Shown piece by piece: positions 16,706 to 26,118 of a stretch of DNA of 64,000 bases (position 1 is the stretch's first letter; each line of letters begins with the position of its first letter). The notes beneath the pieces were generated by a model. The model was not told where the DNA came from and did not search any database. It was given only the letters and a program-made list of their open reading frames with translations. Source of the DNA: Ruegeria sp. HKCCD4315 (GTDB lineage Bacteria > Pseudomonadota > Alphaproteobacteria > Rhodobacterales > Rhodobacteraceae); contig NZ_WVRN01000003.1 in NCBI RefSeq assembly GCF_013112245.1, forward strand, positions 1-64,000, given 5' to 3'. The position numbers and the translations under genes are program-made.

Positions 16706-19057
16706 ATGACAGAAGACCACGACATCAGAATCCACGCGAACGGCCCGACCGAGGTCGCTTACGTCTGCCCCATGCATTCTGACGTGCGTCAATCTGGGCC
16801 CGGCGACTGTCCCAAATGCGGGATGCACCTTGTGCCCGAGGGCGAGGTGGATGCGCATGCGCATCACCACCATTCCGCGCATCATGGCGCGGCGGACGAG
16901 AACGGTGAATATGACATCGTTCCGACAGGCTATGACGGACCCGTATATACCTGCCCGATGCATCCGCAGGTGCGGCAAACCCATCCCGGGTCCTGTCCAC
17001 TCTGCGGCATGGGGTTGGAGCTGGAAAGCGCGGCGATGGTGGACGAGGGGCCGAACCCGGAACTGGTGGATTTCACCCGGCGCCTATGGGTAGGTGCGGT
17101 TCTGACGCTTCCACTTTTGGTTTTCACGATGGGCCCCTACGTTGGGCTGTCTGGTGTGCGAGAGATTTTTGGTGAGCGAACAACCCTATGGATTGAACTG
17201 ATACTTGGCACTCCGGTCGTTCTTTGGTGCGGTTGGCCATTTCTGGAACGAGGGTGGAATTCGTTTCGCACCATGAACCTGAACATGTTCTCGTTGATTG
17301 CCATGGGGGTTTCGGCCGCGTGGCTGTTCAGCGTTGTCGCCGTATTGATGCCCCACATATTTCCGGACGGTTTTCGAGATTCAGAAGGCCATGTTGGGGT
17401 CTATTTCGAGGCTGCCGCAGTTATCGTTACACTTGTTCTGCTCGGGCAGGTGATGGAACTGCGGGCACGCGAAGGCACAGGAAAGGCAATCCGCGCTTTG
17501 CTGGACATGGCCGCAAAGACCGCCCGCATTATCCGCCCTGACAGCAGTGAAGAGGAAATTCCGCTTGAAGAAGTACAGGTAGGTGACCGCCTTCGCGTAC
17601 GCCCCGGCGACAAGGTGCCAGTAGACGGCATTGTACTCGACGGGCGCTCATCTGTTGACGAAAGCATGATCTCTGGCGAACCGGTTCCGGTCGAAAAGGT
17701 ACAAGGCGAGCCGGTCACAGGGGCCACAATCAACGGCACCGGTAGTCTTGTAATCGAAGCAACCCGAGTGGGCTCTGACACAATGCTGTCCCAGATTGTC
17801 GAAATGGTGGCCAACGCGCAACGCTCGCGCGCACCGATCCAGAAATACGCCGACAAAGTTGCCGGATGGTTCGTGCCAGCGGTCATTGGCATCGCTGTAT
17901 TGGCCTTCATTGCATGGGCGGTTTGGGGACCGGCTCCGGCACTCTCCTACGCCTTGATCGCAGCGGTGTCGGTACTGATCATAGCTTGCCCGTGCGCGCT
18001 TGGTCTGGCCACTCCGATGTCGATCATGACGGCCACGGGGCGCGGGGCGCAGGCCGGAGTGCTGATCAAAAATGCCGAAGCGCTGGAGCGGTTCGAGAAG
18101 ATCGATACTTTGATCGTCGACAAAACCGGCACCCTGACCATGGGCAAGCCAAAGCTTGTGGCCGTAATACCCGAACCTGGCCATGACGAAGTCGAGGTGC
18201 TGCGGCTGGCCGCAACGCTGGAGAAGGGCTCGGAGCACCCGTTAGCTGAGGCAATCGTCACAGGAGCCGAGGAACGTGGCGTGGCCCTGTCCGACGCCAG
18301 TGACTTCGAGGCGGTGACTGGTAAAGGCGTGAAAGGCACGGTGGATGGCCGCCCCGTCGCGCTCGGCAACCTGAAACTGGTCACCGATCTCGGACTCGAG
18401 GCGACCGAACTAACGGTCAAGGCCAATGCGCGTCGGGATGACGGCGAAACGGTGATGTTCGTGATGCTTGATGGTTCAGTGGCGGGGTTGGTCAGCGTCG
18501 CCGACCCGGTCAAGGAAACAACACCCGCCGCCCTCAAGGCGCTGCACGAGCTGGGTTTCCGAATCATCATGGCGACTGGTGACAACGAACGCACTGCAAA
18601 GGCGGTGGCCGAACGTCTGGGTATCGATGAGATTCGAGCCGACGTTCTACCCGAGGACAAGGCCCGCATAATTCGCGAACTGCAGGAGAAAGGCGCCAAG
18701 GTCGCCATGGCCGGTGACGGGGTGAACGACGCACCCGCATTAGCGCAGGCCGATGTGGGCATTGCAATGGGGACCGGTGCCGACGTGGCGATCGAAAGCG
18801 CAGGCTTCACGCTGGTCAACGGTAGCCTCGATGGCATCGTGCGCGCCCGTAGGCTGGCCCGCGCTACCATGCGCAATATCCGGCAGAACCTATTCTTTGC
18901 CCTGGTCTACAACGCCTCGGGCGTTCCGGTGGCGGCAGGTCTTCTGTTTCCGCTCTTCGGCATCTTGATAAGTCCGATGTTCGCCGCCTTCGCCATGAGT
19001 GCTTCGTCGATTTCAGTGGTGTTGAATGCGCTGCGCCTGAGGGGGACGAAGGTATGA
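16706..19057 (+). CDS. copA: CopA-type Cu(I)-exporting P1B ATPase
   Basis: 783 residues. Instead of CxxC HMA domains, the N-terminus has two heavy-metal-binding domains, at about 19-44 ([12 protein letters not shown]...CPKCGM) and 81-105 ([11 protein letters not shown]...CPLCGM), with a His-rich linker ([10 protein letters not shown]). The catalytic core has SGEP, the metal channel CPC at about 427-429, the phosphorylated Asp in DKTGT near 471, and GDGVNDAP. The last helices carry YN and MSASS, the Cu(I) ATPase signature. It exports Cu(I) from cytoplasm to periplasm. The stop overlaps the APC permease start. Confidence 0.95.
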   Translation: MTEDHDIRIHANGPTEVAYVCPMHSDVRQSGPGDCPKCGMHLVPEGEVDAHAHHHHSAHHGAADENGEYDIVPTGYDGPVYTCPMHPQVRQTHPGSCPLCGMGLELESAAMVDEGPNPELVDFTRRLWVGAVLTLPLLVFTMGPYVGLSGVREIFGERTTLWIELILGTPVVLWCGWPFLERGWNSFRTMNLNMFSLIAMGVSAAWLFSVVAVLMPHIFPDGFRDSEGHVGVYFEAAAVIVTLVLLGQVMELRAREGTGKAIRALLDMAAKTARIIRPDSSEEEIPLEEVQVGDRLRVRPGDKVPVDGIVLDGRSSVDESMISGEPVPVEKVQGEPVTGATINGTGSLVIEATRVGSDTMLSQIVEMVANAQRSRAPIQKYADKVAGWFVPAVIGIAVLAFIAWAVWGPAPALSYALIAAVSVLIIACPCALGLATPMSIMTATGRGAQAGVLIKNAEALERFEKIDTLIVDKTGTLTMGKPKLVAVIPEPGHDEVEVLRLAATLEKGSEHPLAEAIVTGAEERGVALSDASDFEAVTGKGVKGTVDGRPVALGNLKLVTDLGLEATELTVKANARRDDGETVMFVMLDGSVAGLVSVADPVKETTPAALKALHELGFRIIMATGDNERTAKAVAERLGIDEIRADVLPEDKARIIRELQEKGAKVAMAGDGVNDAPALAQADVGIAMGTGADVAIESAGFTLVNGSLDGIVRARRLARATMRNIRQNLFFALVYNASGVPVAAGLLFPLFGILISPMFAAFAMSASSISVVLNALRLRGTKV

Positions 19058-20388
19058 GCGCGCACAAGCATATGACGCACGAGGGCGTAGGCAACTTGAA
19101 ATCAGGTTCGATATCGCTGACGGGTGCGGTCGCCATGGGCACCGGTGTCATGATCGGTGCGGGGATATTTGCGCTGACAGGCCAGATCGCTGGGCTTGCT
19201 GGGCCATGGTTTCCGCTGTCTTTCGTAGTCGGAGCCATCGTGACGGCGTTCAGCGCCTACACCTATATTGCCATGTCCAACGCCTGGCCGTCTTCGGGCG
19301 GGATCGCGATGATCCTGACAAAAGCATATGGTCCGGGTGCTGTAGCGGCAGCGGCTTCGTTGTTGATGGCGCTGTCGATGGTGATCAACGAAAGCCTCGT
19401 CGCACGCACCTTCGCAACCTACGCGCTCCGCCCATTCAACATCGAAGATGGGCCGTTGGTGCCGATGGTCGCGGTTTCGCTGATCGTCTTCGCCTACGCG
19501 GTCAACCGGTCGGGGAACCGCTCGGTGGGGTTGTGGTCCATTGTCATGTCTGTGCTCAAGATCGGTGGGATCGCAGTGTTTGGCGTTGCCGCGCTGTGGG
19601 CCGCGGGCGGCGACTGGCAGGCGCAAGGCACCGCCCCCGCCGGGCCGCTGGGTTTCATCGCGTCCGTGGCTCTTTCGATCCTTGCGTTCAAGGGATTTAC
19701 CACAATCACTAATAGCGGTGCCGAGATCGTCGACCCACACCGCAATGTCGGGCGCACCATCATGATCTCGATCGCGATCTGCGCAGTGATCTATCTGTTG
19801 GTCGCCTTCGCCGTGGGTGCCAGCCTGCCACCCGACCAGATCCGTGCCGCACAGGACTATGCCTTGGCAGAAGCCGCCCGACCAGTCTTGGGGCAGGGTG
19901 GTTTCTACCTGACCGTTGCGCTGGCGATGGTTGCCACCGCCTCAGGACTGATTGCCAGTGTGTTCGCCGTATCACGGATGCTGGCAATGCTGACCGACAT
20001 GAAAATGATCCCGCACAGCCATTTCGGCATGACGGGCAGCATCCAGTCTCACACGCTGATCTACACGGTCGTGATTGCGGGTCTGCTTGCGGTGTTGTTC
20101 GACCTGTCGCGCATCGCCTCGCTTGGTGCTTTCTTTTATCTGGTGATGGATATGGCCGTGCATTGGGGCGTTTGGCACCGGCTGCGCAGTCAGATCAACG
20201 CTCGGGGTTGGGTCTTGTTAACTGCCCTGGCGCTGGACTGCGTAGTCCTGACCGCGTTCACAATACTCAAGCTGCGCTCCGACCCGATGATCGTGGTATA
20301 TGCCCTTGCTGGCGTCGGCTTGGTCTTCGCCTACGAGCGCATCTTTCTCAAACAATGGATCATCGAAAAGGAGGCAAATCAGCTATGA
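19054..20388 (+). CDS. APC-superfamily permease coupled to copA
   Basis: 444 residues with about 12 membrane helices and the APC start [20 protein letters not shown]. Later features are [17 protein letters not shown] and [17 protein letters not shown]. Family members carry amino acids, polyamines or organic cations. The four-base overlap with copA, and the overlap with the DUF2933 gene after it, place it firmly in the copper operon. The substrate is unknown; import of a ligand such as His or Cys is a guess. Confidence 0.8.
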   Translation: MSAHKHMTHEGVGNLKSGSISLTGAVAMGTGVMIGAGIFALTGQIAGLAGPWFPLSFVVGAIVTAFSAYTYIAMSNAWPSSGGIAMILTKAYGPGAVAAAASLLMALSMVINESLVARTFATYALRPFNIEDGPLVPMVAVSLIVFAYAVNRSGNRSVGLWSIVMSVLKIGGIAVFGVAALWAAGGDWQAQGTAPAGPLGFIASVALSILAFKGFTTITNSGAEIVDPHRNVGRTIMISIAICAVIYLLVAFAVGASLPPDQIRAAQDYALAEAARPVLGQGGFYLTVALAMVATASGLIASVFAVSRMLAMLTDMKMIPHSHFGMTGSIQSHTLIYTVVIAGLLAVLFDLSRIASLGAFFYLVMDMAVHWGVWHRLRSQINARGWVLLTALALDCVVLTAFTILKLRSDPMIVVYALAGVGLVFAYERIFLKQWIIEKEANQL

Positions 20389-20663
20389 CCCAATCAAATT
20401 TCGACGAAACTCGCGCCACACAGGAGACGACCGAAAGGGTCAGCTCTGACGAAACGCCCGAAGCGCCCAAAACCGAAGATCAGACGGCCAACGGTGCCAA
20501 GCGTAATTGGCTCCCGGTTGTCATTGCGATCGCGTTGGGCGCCGCTGTTCTGGGCTGGGAATACCGCGAGACACTCTATCCTTTGCTCAGTTCTCCGTTG
20601 CTGTTCTTGCTGGTCTGCGTGGGCATGCATTTCTTAATGCATCGCGGCCACGGCAAACACTGA
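20385..20663 (+). CDS. DUF2933-family membrane protein
   Basis: 92 residues: an acidic, Thr/Glu-rich N-terminal half of about 45 residues, then two hydrophobic segments, the second ending in CVGMHFLMHRGHGKH. The H-F-L-M-H-x-x-H tail is the DUF2933 mark and gives several His and Met residues near the membrane face. AAAAGGAGG precedes ATG 20385, which overlaps the APC stop. The family is common in heavy-metal islands with no defined role. Confidence 0.75.
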   Translation: MTQSNFDETRATQETTERVSSDETPEAPKTEDQTANGAKRNWLPVVIAIALGAAVLGWEYRETLYPLLSSPLLFLLVCVGMHFLMHRGHGKH

Positions 20664-20776
20664 GAACGGCGCCCTGTATAGCTGGCGGCTTTGCGGCAAG
20701 AACACTGCGCAACAAGGAGTAGGAACGGCCAACTGAGCAGAGCAAATACGTAATCCAAGAAGGAAGGGAAATTGCC

Positions 20777-20887
20777 ATGTTAGCAGCTCCAATACGGATA
20801 GCCGCAATTGCACTGCCCCTGACGGCCGGTGCACTGCCTGTAATGGCTTCGCACGGTGACACCGACGAAGATCACTCTGATGAATAG
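20777..20887 (+). CDS. 36-aa exported His/Asp peptide
   Basis: GGAAGGG lies before ATG 20777. Almost all of the product is a signal peptide that would be cut after VMA, leaving a mature piece of about a dozen residues, SHGDTDEDHSDE. The acidic and His content could bind metals. Its position between the DUF2933 and Rieske genes on the same strand supports it, but so short a gene needs conservation to be certain. Confidence 0.5.
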   Translation: MLAAPIRIAAIALPLTAGALPVMASHGDTDEDHSDE

Positions 20888-20992
20888 GGAATGGGGCATC
20901 GCGATGAAGAAGAAGAGGACCAGGGCGACTGATCCACCTCGTCCGAGTCCTATCATTCGATGAGCCCGGTACTGACGCACGGGAGGAACAAA

Positions 20993-21541
20993 ATGTCTGA
21001 TTTTTCTGAAAGAAAGGTACCTTCAGAGCCCGAATCTCGGCGCGATTTCTTGTATTATGTCACCGGCAGTGCAGCCATAGTGGCCACGGGTGCTGCGGTC
21101 TGGCCACTTGTTAACAGCATGAACCCCAGTGCAGACATCTCCGCCCAAGCCGTTGTCGACATAGATCTTGAAGGTGTCGGACCAGGAACGAGGATCACTG
21201 TCAAATGGAAAGGCAAGCCGATCTTTATAGACCACCGGACTAAAGAGCGGATCGCGCTGGCGATAGCAGAAGACGATGCACCAATGATCGACCCGCAACC
21301 TGACGCCGAGCGCGTACAGCGACCGGAATGGCTGGTAGTTATTGGCGTTTGCACCCATCTGGGATGCATACCACTCGGGCAGGGCGGCAGCGAACCCACC
21401 GGAGACTGGGACGGTTGGTTCTGTCCGTGTCACGGTTCACATTACGACACGTCGGGCAGAATTCGGAAAGGCCCGGCGCCCCGCAACCTCGATCTGCCCC
21501 CCTACGAGTTCGTCACCGACACGCGGGTCAAAATTGGGTGA
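20993..21541 (+). CDS. petA: orphan Rieske iron-sulfur protein (cytochrome bc1 type)
   Basis: 182 residues with a twin-arginine start (SRRDFLYYVTG), one membrane anchor, and a full Rieske site: CTHLGC (120-125) and CPCHGSH (144-150), ending GPAPRNLDLPPYEFV. It is closest in form to the ubiquinol-cytochrome c reductase iron-sulfur subunit, yet no cytochrome b or c1 gene is near. GGGAGGAAC lies before ATG 20993. It may act as a spare subunit or as an electron carrier for the periplasmic redox proteins nearby. The family call is firm; the partner is unknown. Confidence 0.85.
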   Translation: MSDFSERKVPSEPESRRDFLYYVTGSAAIVATGAAVWPLVNSMNPSADISAQAVVDIDLEGVGPGTRITVKWKGKPIFIDHRTKERIALAIAEDDAPMIDPQPDAERVQRPEWLVVIGVCTHLGCIPLGQGGSEPTGDWDGWFCPCHGSHYDTSGRIRKGPAPRNLDLPPYEFVTDTRVKIG

Positions 21542-21589
21542 CGGCGCGGTTAACTCTGTCCAAAGGCAAATGCCCGCCAAGCTCGTTTG

Positions 21590-22048
21590 TCAGTCCTCGA
21601 ATATCCCTCGATCAGCGCCGCGATGACATGCGGCGCAGTTCGACATGGAACCTGCTTTCTGGAGTTTTCGGGACGAGACCTCGCCGTCATGTTCCGAGCG
21701 GAACCAGGGCATTTCGGAAATCCGCAGAGGCGTATCCTCTGGCGCAATCCGGTAGAGGAGGCTGGACGAACGCCCTCCGACGTCGGCGGCATTCTGGGTC
21801 AGGTAAGCCTCGATCTCTGTGCGAGTTGCGTCGTCCAGCATGGCGTTTTCGCCAAAATGGTCATCAAGCGTGGTCATGATCTTTGTCCACGACCGGCTGG
21901 GCAGGAATCCTGCCGGATAGGCCATGTGGCATTCGCTGCATTCGGCCTTGGTTGCGGCGTGAGTTACGGGCCGCATAAACTCACCTTCGCTGGCAAGAAC
22001 CGGCGCCGAAATCAGAGCTATTGCAGCTACAGCAAGAATTCGTTTCAT
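21590..22048 (-). CDS. DHC-type di-haem cytochrome c
   Basis: 152 residues with a signal peptide and two c-haem motifs, CSECH (37-41) and CAACH (138-142). The pattern HMAYPAGFLPSRSW...LDDHFGENA is that of the di-haem cytochrome c family (DHC), which reduces SHP in Rhodobacter sphaeroides. Here it is the last gene of the cytochrome b-SHP-DHC operon. It probably works in the periplasm, taking electrons from the membrane cytochrome and giving them to SHP. Confidence 0.88.
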   Translation of the reverse strand: MKRILAVAAIALISAPVLASEGEFMRPVTHAATKAECSECHMAYPAGFLPSRSWTKIMTTLDDHFGENAMLDDATRTEIEAYLTQNAADVGGRSSSLLYRIAPEDTPLRISEMPWFRSEHDGEVSSRKLQKAGSMSNCAACHRGADRGIFED

Positions 22049-22063
22049 GGTGGTGTCCTTTCC

Positions 22064-22456
22064 TCAGAGGCTCATGAACCAAGAAATGATGTCGGCTTTT
22101 TCCTGCGCGCTGCAGTCGCGGCCGAGAACAGAGTTGCAGTTTCGCCCAAACCATTTTTCGACAAATTTCATGTCGGTGAACCGTTCTGAATTCACGCGCG
22201 GAACCAGGGGGTCGATCGGCTTTCCGGTGCGGGCCTGACCGCCTTTTGTAGGGTCTGCCGAATGACAGGTGACGCAGGAGGGCGTATGGGGTTTTCCGCT
22301 TGCATGGTTGACCGTGAACAGCGCCCGTCCGTTTTTCGGTGATGGGGCAGCACCCGCCTCGGCACTGTATTGATCGACCAAGGCCTGCGGGGAAGTGTCT
22401 TGCGCCAAGACAGGCTGGGACAACAGGATGGCGGAAAGAACAAGAACTGGTTTCAT
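22064..22456 (-). CDS. SHP-type oxygen-binding cytochrome c (DUF1924)
   Basis: 130 residues with a signal peptide and one c-haem motif CVTCH (61-65). SHP (sphaeroides haem protein) is a high-spin cytochrome whose sixth ligand is an Asn that leaves on reduction, so that oxygen or NO can bind. N106 in WFGRNCNS sits where that Asn is expected. The terminal segment also has the two Cys seen in SHP (C107, C115). It overlaps the cytochrome b gene by four bases. Its physiological role is not settled even in known cases. Confidence 0.88.
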   Translation of the reverse strand: MKPVLVLSAILLSQPVLAQDTSPQALVDQYSAEAGAAPSPKNGRALFTVNHASGKPHTPSCVTCHSADPTKGGQARTGKPIDPLVPRVNSERFTDMKFVEKWFGRNCNSVLGRDCSAQEKADIISWFMSL

Positions 22457-23592
22457 TGCTTAGGCTCCTTCGGAACGGAAATCTGAAAAGGGCTGAACCA
22501 GCCGCTCTCGGCATCCCTGTGACAAGCGAAACAGTTCGAGCGGCTATGGATGGTGCGGCGGGTGAATGTGCCATCGGCGAGCGACCCGTGAAGACGTTGC
22601 CAGATGTCTGTGTTCGGTAGGGCAACCGGCAGGGTTTCTTGCAAACCCGTCCAGAGGGTCGCGGGCTTGCTGTCCACAGTTTCCGCGGAGTGCTTGACCA
22701 GCCAAACGGTAATCTCGTCACCGGTCTCCTTTGGCAGAGTGGCGTCCTCACCGAAATGACTGTCCAGCTTGTCCATCATCAATTGCCAGGATGCGGCAGG
22801 ACGCAGGGACGGGTGATAAGCCATGTGGCAGGCGGCGCATTCATCGCTGTAGACCAGTGCCATACTCCCAACCGGCGGGAGCGGCAGTGGGCTCTGTGAC
22901 ATCCTGTTGATCGCGCCGGTGGCGATGATGACAAGACCCGAGATGAAAAGGGCGGCAAGCGCCCGCTGCGCAGGCCGTGGCGGCGCAGTCAAATCCCCGG
23001 CGCGCATCTCCTTGCGCCCGTTTATCATCGACCTGGCCAGGTTCTCTCGGCTGCGGCGGCTTTCCAGAACGACACCGCCGATATGCAGGGCAATGAAGCT
23101 CAACAGCGCGAAAGCGGCCAACTCGTGAATTTTGCTCCAGATGTGGCCCTGTGATGCTGGCAAAAAGGCAGCCATCGGCCCTGATTTTAGACCGCTGCCC
23201 AAGCTGGCGACACCTGTCAAACCAAGCCCGACGATCAGGGTAAGCAATACAAAGACCATCAAGGCAGCAAGTGGATTGTGCCCGATGTGGCGCGCATGAG
23301 CCGCTCCGGCCCTCAGATGGCTGATAGCCTGCCGGTAGCTTGGTAAGAACTGCGAAAACCGCGCGTAGGTAGGGCCGGTAAATCCCCAGACAGTTCTGGC
23401 AGTAACCAATGCAATGGCAAGGGAACCGGAAACCAGGTGTAGGCGAATCCAAGATGCGTCCAGCAGGAACCCAGACACCAACGCGGTGGAAACGCACGCT
23501 ACCAGCCCCCAATGAAATACACGAGTGAATCGATCCCAGACGAGATGTCCGTCATAGGCCAGCCCATCAAATGGCGCGGGAACTTCTCTCAT
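22453..23592 (-). CDS. cytochrome b561 fused to a DHC-like di-haem domain
   Basis: 379 residues. Residues 15-200 form a four-helix cytochrome b561 domain with haem-ligand His in VFHWG, LHLVSG and KIHELAA/IALHIGG. After a further helix (about 210-228), residues 245-370 are a DHC-like periplasmic domain with CAACH (252-256) and CFACH (354-358). The fusion would carry electrons from the quinone pool to DHC and SHP. It is the first gene of the operon, with TGTCAG repeats just upstream. Confidence 0.87.
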   Translation of the reverse strand: MREVPAPFDGLAYDGHLVWDRFTRVFHWGLVACVSTALVSGFLLDASWIRLHLVSGSLAIALVTARTVWGFTGPTYARFSQFLPSYRQAISHLRAGAAHARHIGHNPLAALMVFVLLTLIVGLGLTGVASLGSGLKSGPMAAFLPASQGHIWSKIHELAAFALLSFIALHIGGVVLESRRSRENLARSMINGRKEMRAGDLTAPPRPAQRALAALFISGLVIIATGAINRMSQSPLPLPPVGSMALVYSDECAACHMAYHPSLRPAASWQLMMDKLDSHFGEDATLPKETGDEITVWLVKHSAETVDSKPATLWTGLQETLPVALPNTDIWQRLHGSLADGTFTRRTIHSRSNCFACHRDAESGWFSPFQISVPKEPKQ

Positions 23593-23625
23593 CGCTTCTG
23601 CCTCTCATCAATCTCACCAGAAGTT

Positions 23626-23677
23626 TGTCAGAAGCGCACTGATGTCAGCCTGATGGGGACTGTCAGGTGATTGTCAG
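23626..23677. promoter_or_regulatory. TGTCAG repeat operator of the cytochrome operon
   Basis: TGTCAG occurs four times, at 23626, 23643, 23661 and 23672. The last two form TGTCAG-N5-TGTCAG, an 11-base direct repeat typical of OmpR/PhoB regulators. The same arrangement lies between the PepSY genes at 26017-26044. The site is just upstream of the cytochrome b start and overlaps the kinase stop. Confidence 0.7.
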
Positions 23678-25017
23678 GTAGCAGCCAGAGGCAAAGTGAT
23701 CCGAACCATCAGTCCCGGATCGCGGGAGATCAATTCCAGCGATCCGCCCAGTGCCTCGGTCAATTCCCGCGCGATCGCCAGGCCAAGCCCGGTTCCTGTT
23801 TCGTCCTCGCGCACGCCCCGGCGCATGAGAGTATCGATCTTGTCTGGTGGAATGCCCGGACCGTCGTCAAGAACGCTCAGAACTGCATGCGTCGCCTGTT
23901 TGCGTGCTGATATCCTGACTTGCCGCCTCGCATGGCGAGATGCGTTTTCCGTAATCGCACCCAGAATTGCGGATAAATCTTCCATATCTGCCGCAACCAC
24001 GAGATTCGCTGGCGCGTCCAAATCCCATTTCAATGCGTCGTTCAAACTGGCTTTCTGAACTACTGCAATAACGCGACTTGCAGCCTCGGTGAGATCGGCC
24101 TTCGACGTGGCGGCTCGCGTCGCAATACGAACCCTGTTCAATTCACGCTCGACATGGCGATGCATGCTTTTGACGGTGCTTTCGATTGACGCTGCGGTAT
24201 CAGTCAATCCGGCCTCGCGAACACGGCGCGCATCTCCAAGTAATGCTTGAAGTGGGGTTTTCAGGCCATGAGCGAGATCGCCCGCTCTGTGCCTTGCCTG
24301 CTCGATGTCCTTTTCCCTTTGTAGGAGCAGGGCATCCACTTCGGCTGCAAGGGGACGAATTTCCGTAGGGAAATCCTCGCCCACCCGGTTCACGTCTCCC
24401 GTTCGGATCCTTGATATCCGCCGCTCGACGGAATTTAGCGGTCGAAGACCGACAATGACTTGAACCGCCCCAGCGAAGACAATAAAAAGCGCCAGAAGAA
24501 GCGTAAAAGGCACAAGATCTTCCCGGAATTCTTCGGTGCTTTTCTCAAGCTGAGAGGCATCCATGGCCACGGCAGCGCGCATCGGAACGCCTCCAAGGCG
24601 TGTGGAAAGCACAATGCTCCGCTCCATGACAAGCAGCTGGTTTTCCCCGGGCCCGGAGAGATAGTGCACATGGACGGTCCCGCTCTTCAGATGATCCGGA
24701 GGAAGATCGAGAGCGAAATCCCATAGCGATCTTGAGCGTAACTGAAGCCCCTCAACTTCGATCTGCCAGTAGAGGCCCCCAAAAGGCTTTGAGAAACGGG
24801 CATCTGCCGGAGCCGATCCAATCCGAATTTTCCCTTTTTCATCCCGCTCCACTCCTGCGAGTATCTGGTCGAGCTGGACGGAGAGGTCATCAATTGCACG
24901 CCGTTCCACATGCGAGGCAAAGAGCAGCCCCAGCCCCCAGAACGCCAGCATCAGCGCGATGGAAACCGACAGCGCAGTGGCTACGAACAACCGAAAGCGG
25001 AGAGAGCCCGTTTTCAC
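23674..25017 (-). CDS. PhoQ/QseC-like sensor histidine kinase
   Basis: 447 residues with membrane helices at about 12-34 and 168-190, a periplasmic sensor between them, HAMP, then H250 in DLAHGLKTPLQALL and an ATPase domain (ITENASRHA, DDGPGIP, GTGLGLAI). The DLAHGLKTPL box places it in the PhoQ-like group. It overlaps its response regulator by four bases and sits directly upstream of the haem-protein operon, as in Rhodobacter SHP loci. The signal is unknown. Confidence 0.88.
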   Translation of the reverse strand: MKTGSLRFRLFVATALSVSIALMLAFWGLGLLFASHVERRAIDDLSVQLDQILAGVERDEKGKIRIGSAPADARFSKPFGGLYWQIEVEGLQLRSRSLWDFALDLPPDHLKSGTVHVHYLSGPGENQLLVMERSIVLSTRLGGVPMRAAVAMDASQLEKSTEEFREDLVPFTLLLALFIVFAGAVQVIVGLRPLNSVERRISRIRTGDVNRVGEDFPTEIRPLAAEVDALLLQREKDIEQARHRAGDLAHGLKTPLQALLGDARRVREAGLTDTAASIESTVKSMHRHVERELNRVRIATRAATSKADLTEAASRVIAVVQKASLNDALKWDLDAPANLVVAADMEDLSAILGAITENASRHARRQVRISARKQATHAVLSVLDDGPGIPPDKIDTLMRRGVREDETGTGLGLAIARELTEALGGSLELISRDPGLMVRITLPLAAT

Positions 25018-25685
25018 CCATCGCCCTCCACTGCCTCCAGAAAGTATCCAAACCCGCGTCTGGTGCCGATAATGCCGGCCCCAAGCTTCTTGCGAAGTCG
25101 GGTGAGAATGGCCTCCACCGCATTGGCCTCACGGGCGTCGTCATCACCATATAGATGCTCCAAGAGCTCGGTTGGCGGCACCACGCGGTCTCGGTGCAGC
25201 ATGAGGTAGGACAAAAGCCGGTATTCCAGGGAGGTCACCGTTATCGGCACTCCTCGAACAGCTACGGACATCCTGTTCGTGTCGATGGTCAAATCGCCCA
25301 ACGTCTGCACAGGAGCACTATGCCCGGCAGACCGGCGCACCAGCGCCCGAGCCCTGGTCACAAGTTCTTCCATCCGGAACGGTTTGGGCAGATAGTCGTC
25401 GGCCCCAGCTTCGATCCCTTCGACCCGTTCGTGCCAAGCCCCGCGCGCTGTCAGGACCAGAACGGGCATCTGCCGGCCGTTGGCGCGCCAGCGTTTCAAC
25501 ACGCTCAATCCGTCCATGTGCGGCAATCCGAGATCAAGAACGACGAGGTCATAATCTTCGGTATCCCCCAGAAACCATGCGTCCTCGCCGTCCTCGCCGA
25601 TTTCCACGCGGAATCCAGAGGCTTCCAAAGCAGATTGCACGTCCTTGCGAATGATCGGGTCGTCTTCGACCGCGAGAAGCCGCAT
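25014..25685 (-). CDS. OmpR-family response regulator of the SHP locus
   Basis: 223 residues: receiver with phospho-acceptor D51 (LVVLDLGLPHMDG) and KPFRMEEL, then a winged helix ending in NAVEAILTRLRKKLG and GTRRGFGYFLE. Its gene is sandwiched between the PepSY gene (one-base TAATG overlap) and the kinase (four-base overlap). The shared TGTCAG-N5-TGTCAG repeats at 23661 and 26017 are its probable targets, which would make it autoregulatory and the activator of the cytochrome genes. Confidence 0.9.
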   Translation of the reverse strand: MRLLAVEDDPIIRKDVQSALEASGFRVEIGEDGEDAWFLGDTEDYDLVVLDLGLPHMDGLSVLKRWRANGRQMPVLVLTARGAWHERVEGIEAGADDYLPKPFRMEELVTRARALVRRSAGHSAPVQTLGDLTIDTNRMSVAVRGVPITVTSLEYRLLSYLMLHRDRVVPPTELLEHLYGDDDAREANAVEAILTRLRKKLGAGIIGTRRGFGYFLEAVEGDG

Positions 25686-25993
25686 TATTCGTCCCTTTCC
25701 TGCCAGCCTTCCTGCTCAACTTCGAGTATCGCACCCGTGGTGGCATCCACCATGACTTCGATCATTCGGCCCGAGCCCGTGATCAACTCCAGTTCATAGA
25801 CATACGCGCCATGCTCGCGTTCGAACTCTGCTTCGAGCAGCGACGCATCGAATCTCTCTAAAACGTCCGGAACAATCTTCGAGAGCGGAATGACCTTATG
25901 TTGGCGCACTGCATCACGTGCCGCATCGTGGTCCTCGGATGCGAGGACAGTGCTGGCAAGTGTGCATATCAGAACGATCAAAGCGTGTTTCAT
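25685..25993 (-). CDS. exported PepSY-domain protein
   Basis: 102 residues with a signal peptide (to about ASTVLA) and one PepSY domain (IPLSKIVPDVLERFDASLLEAEFEREHGAYVYELELIT...VMVDATTGAILEV). PepSY proteins are small periplasmic modules, often paired with two-component systems and thought to modulate proteases or sensors. It is the first gene of the regulator-kinase operon and divergent from a second PepSY gene. Confidence 0.85.
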   Translation of the reverse strand: MKHALIVLICTLASTVLASEDHDAARDAVRQHKVIPLSKIVPDVLERFDASLLEAEFEREHGAYVYELELITGSGRMIEVMVDATTGAILEVEQEGWQERDE

Positions 25994-26016
25994 GTAGGCA
26001 AACTACCGTCTTTCCA

Positions 26017-26044
26017 CTGACAGTTCACTGACACGGGCTGTCAG
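26017..26044. promoter_or_regulatory. TGTCAG operator between the PepSY genes
   Basis: CTGACA-N5-CTGACA (26017-26033), the reverse complement of TGTCAG-N5-TGTCAG, is followed by an inverted TGTCAG at 26039-26044. The 11-base repeat is the same as at 23661-23677. The site lies between two divergent PepSY genes, so it likely controls both. Confidence 0.7.
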
Positions 26045-26118
26045 ACCGGCATCAGGCGACATTTGAGAAAAAGGAATATCGACAGGGCAATCCCGCCCAA
26101 TTCATCTTGGAGACCTAC

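Noticed and set aside
17947..18876. 309-residue minus-strand open frame inside copA
   Set aside because: It lies wholly opposite a clear CopA ATPase and is Ser/Arg/Ala-rich, as expected for an antisense frame.
20904..20963. 19-residue basic open frame before the Rieske gene
   Set aside because: Very short, low complexity and without a ribosome site.
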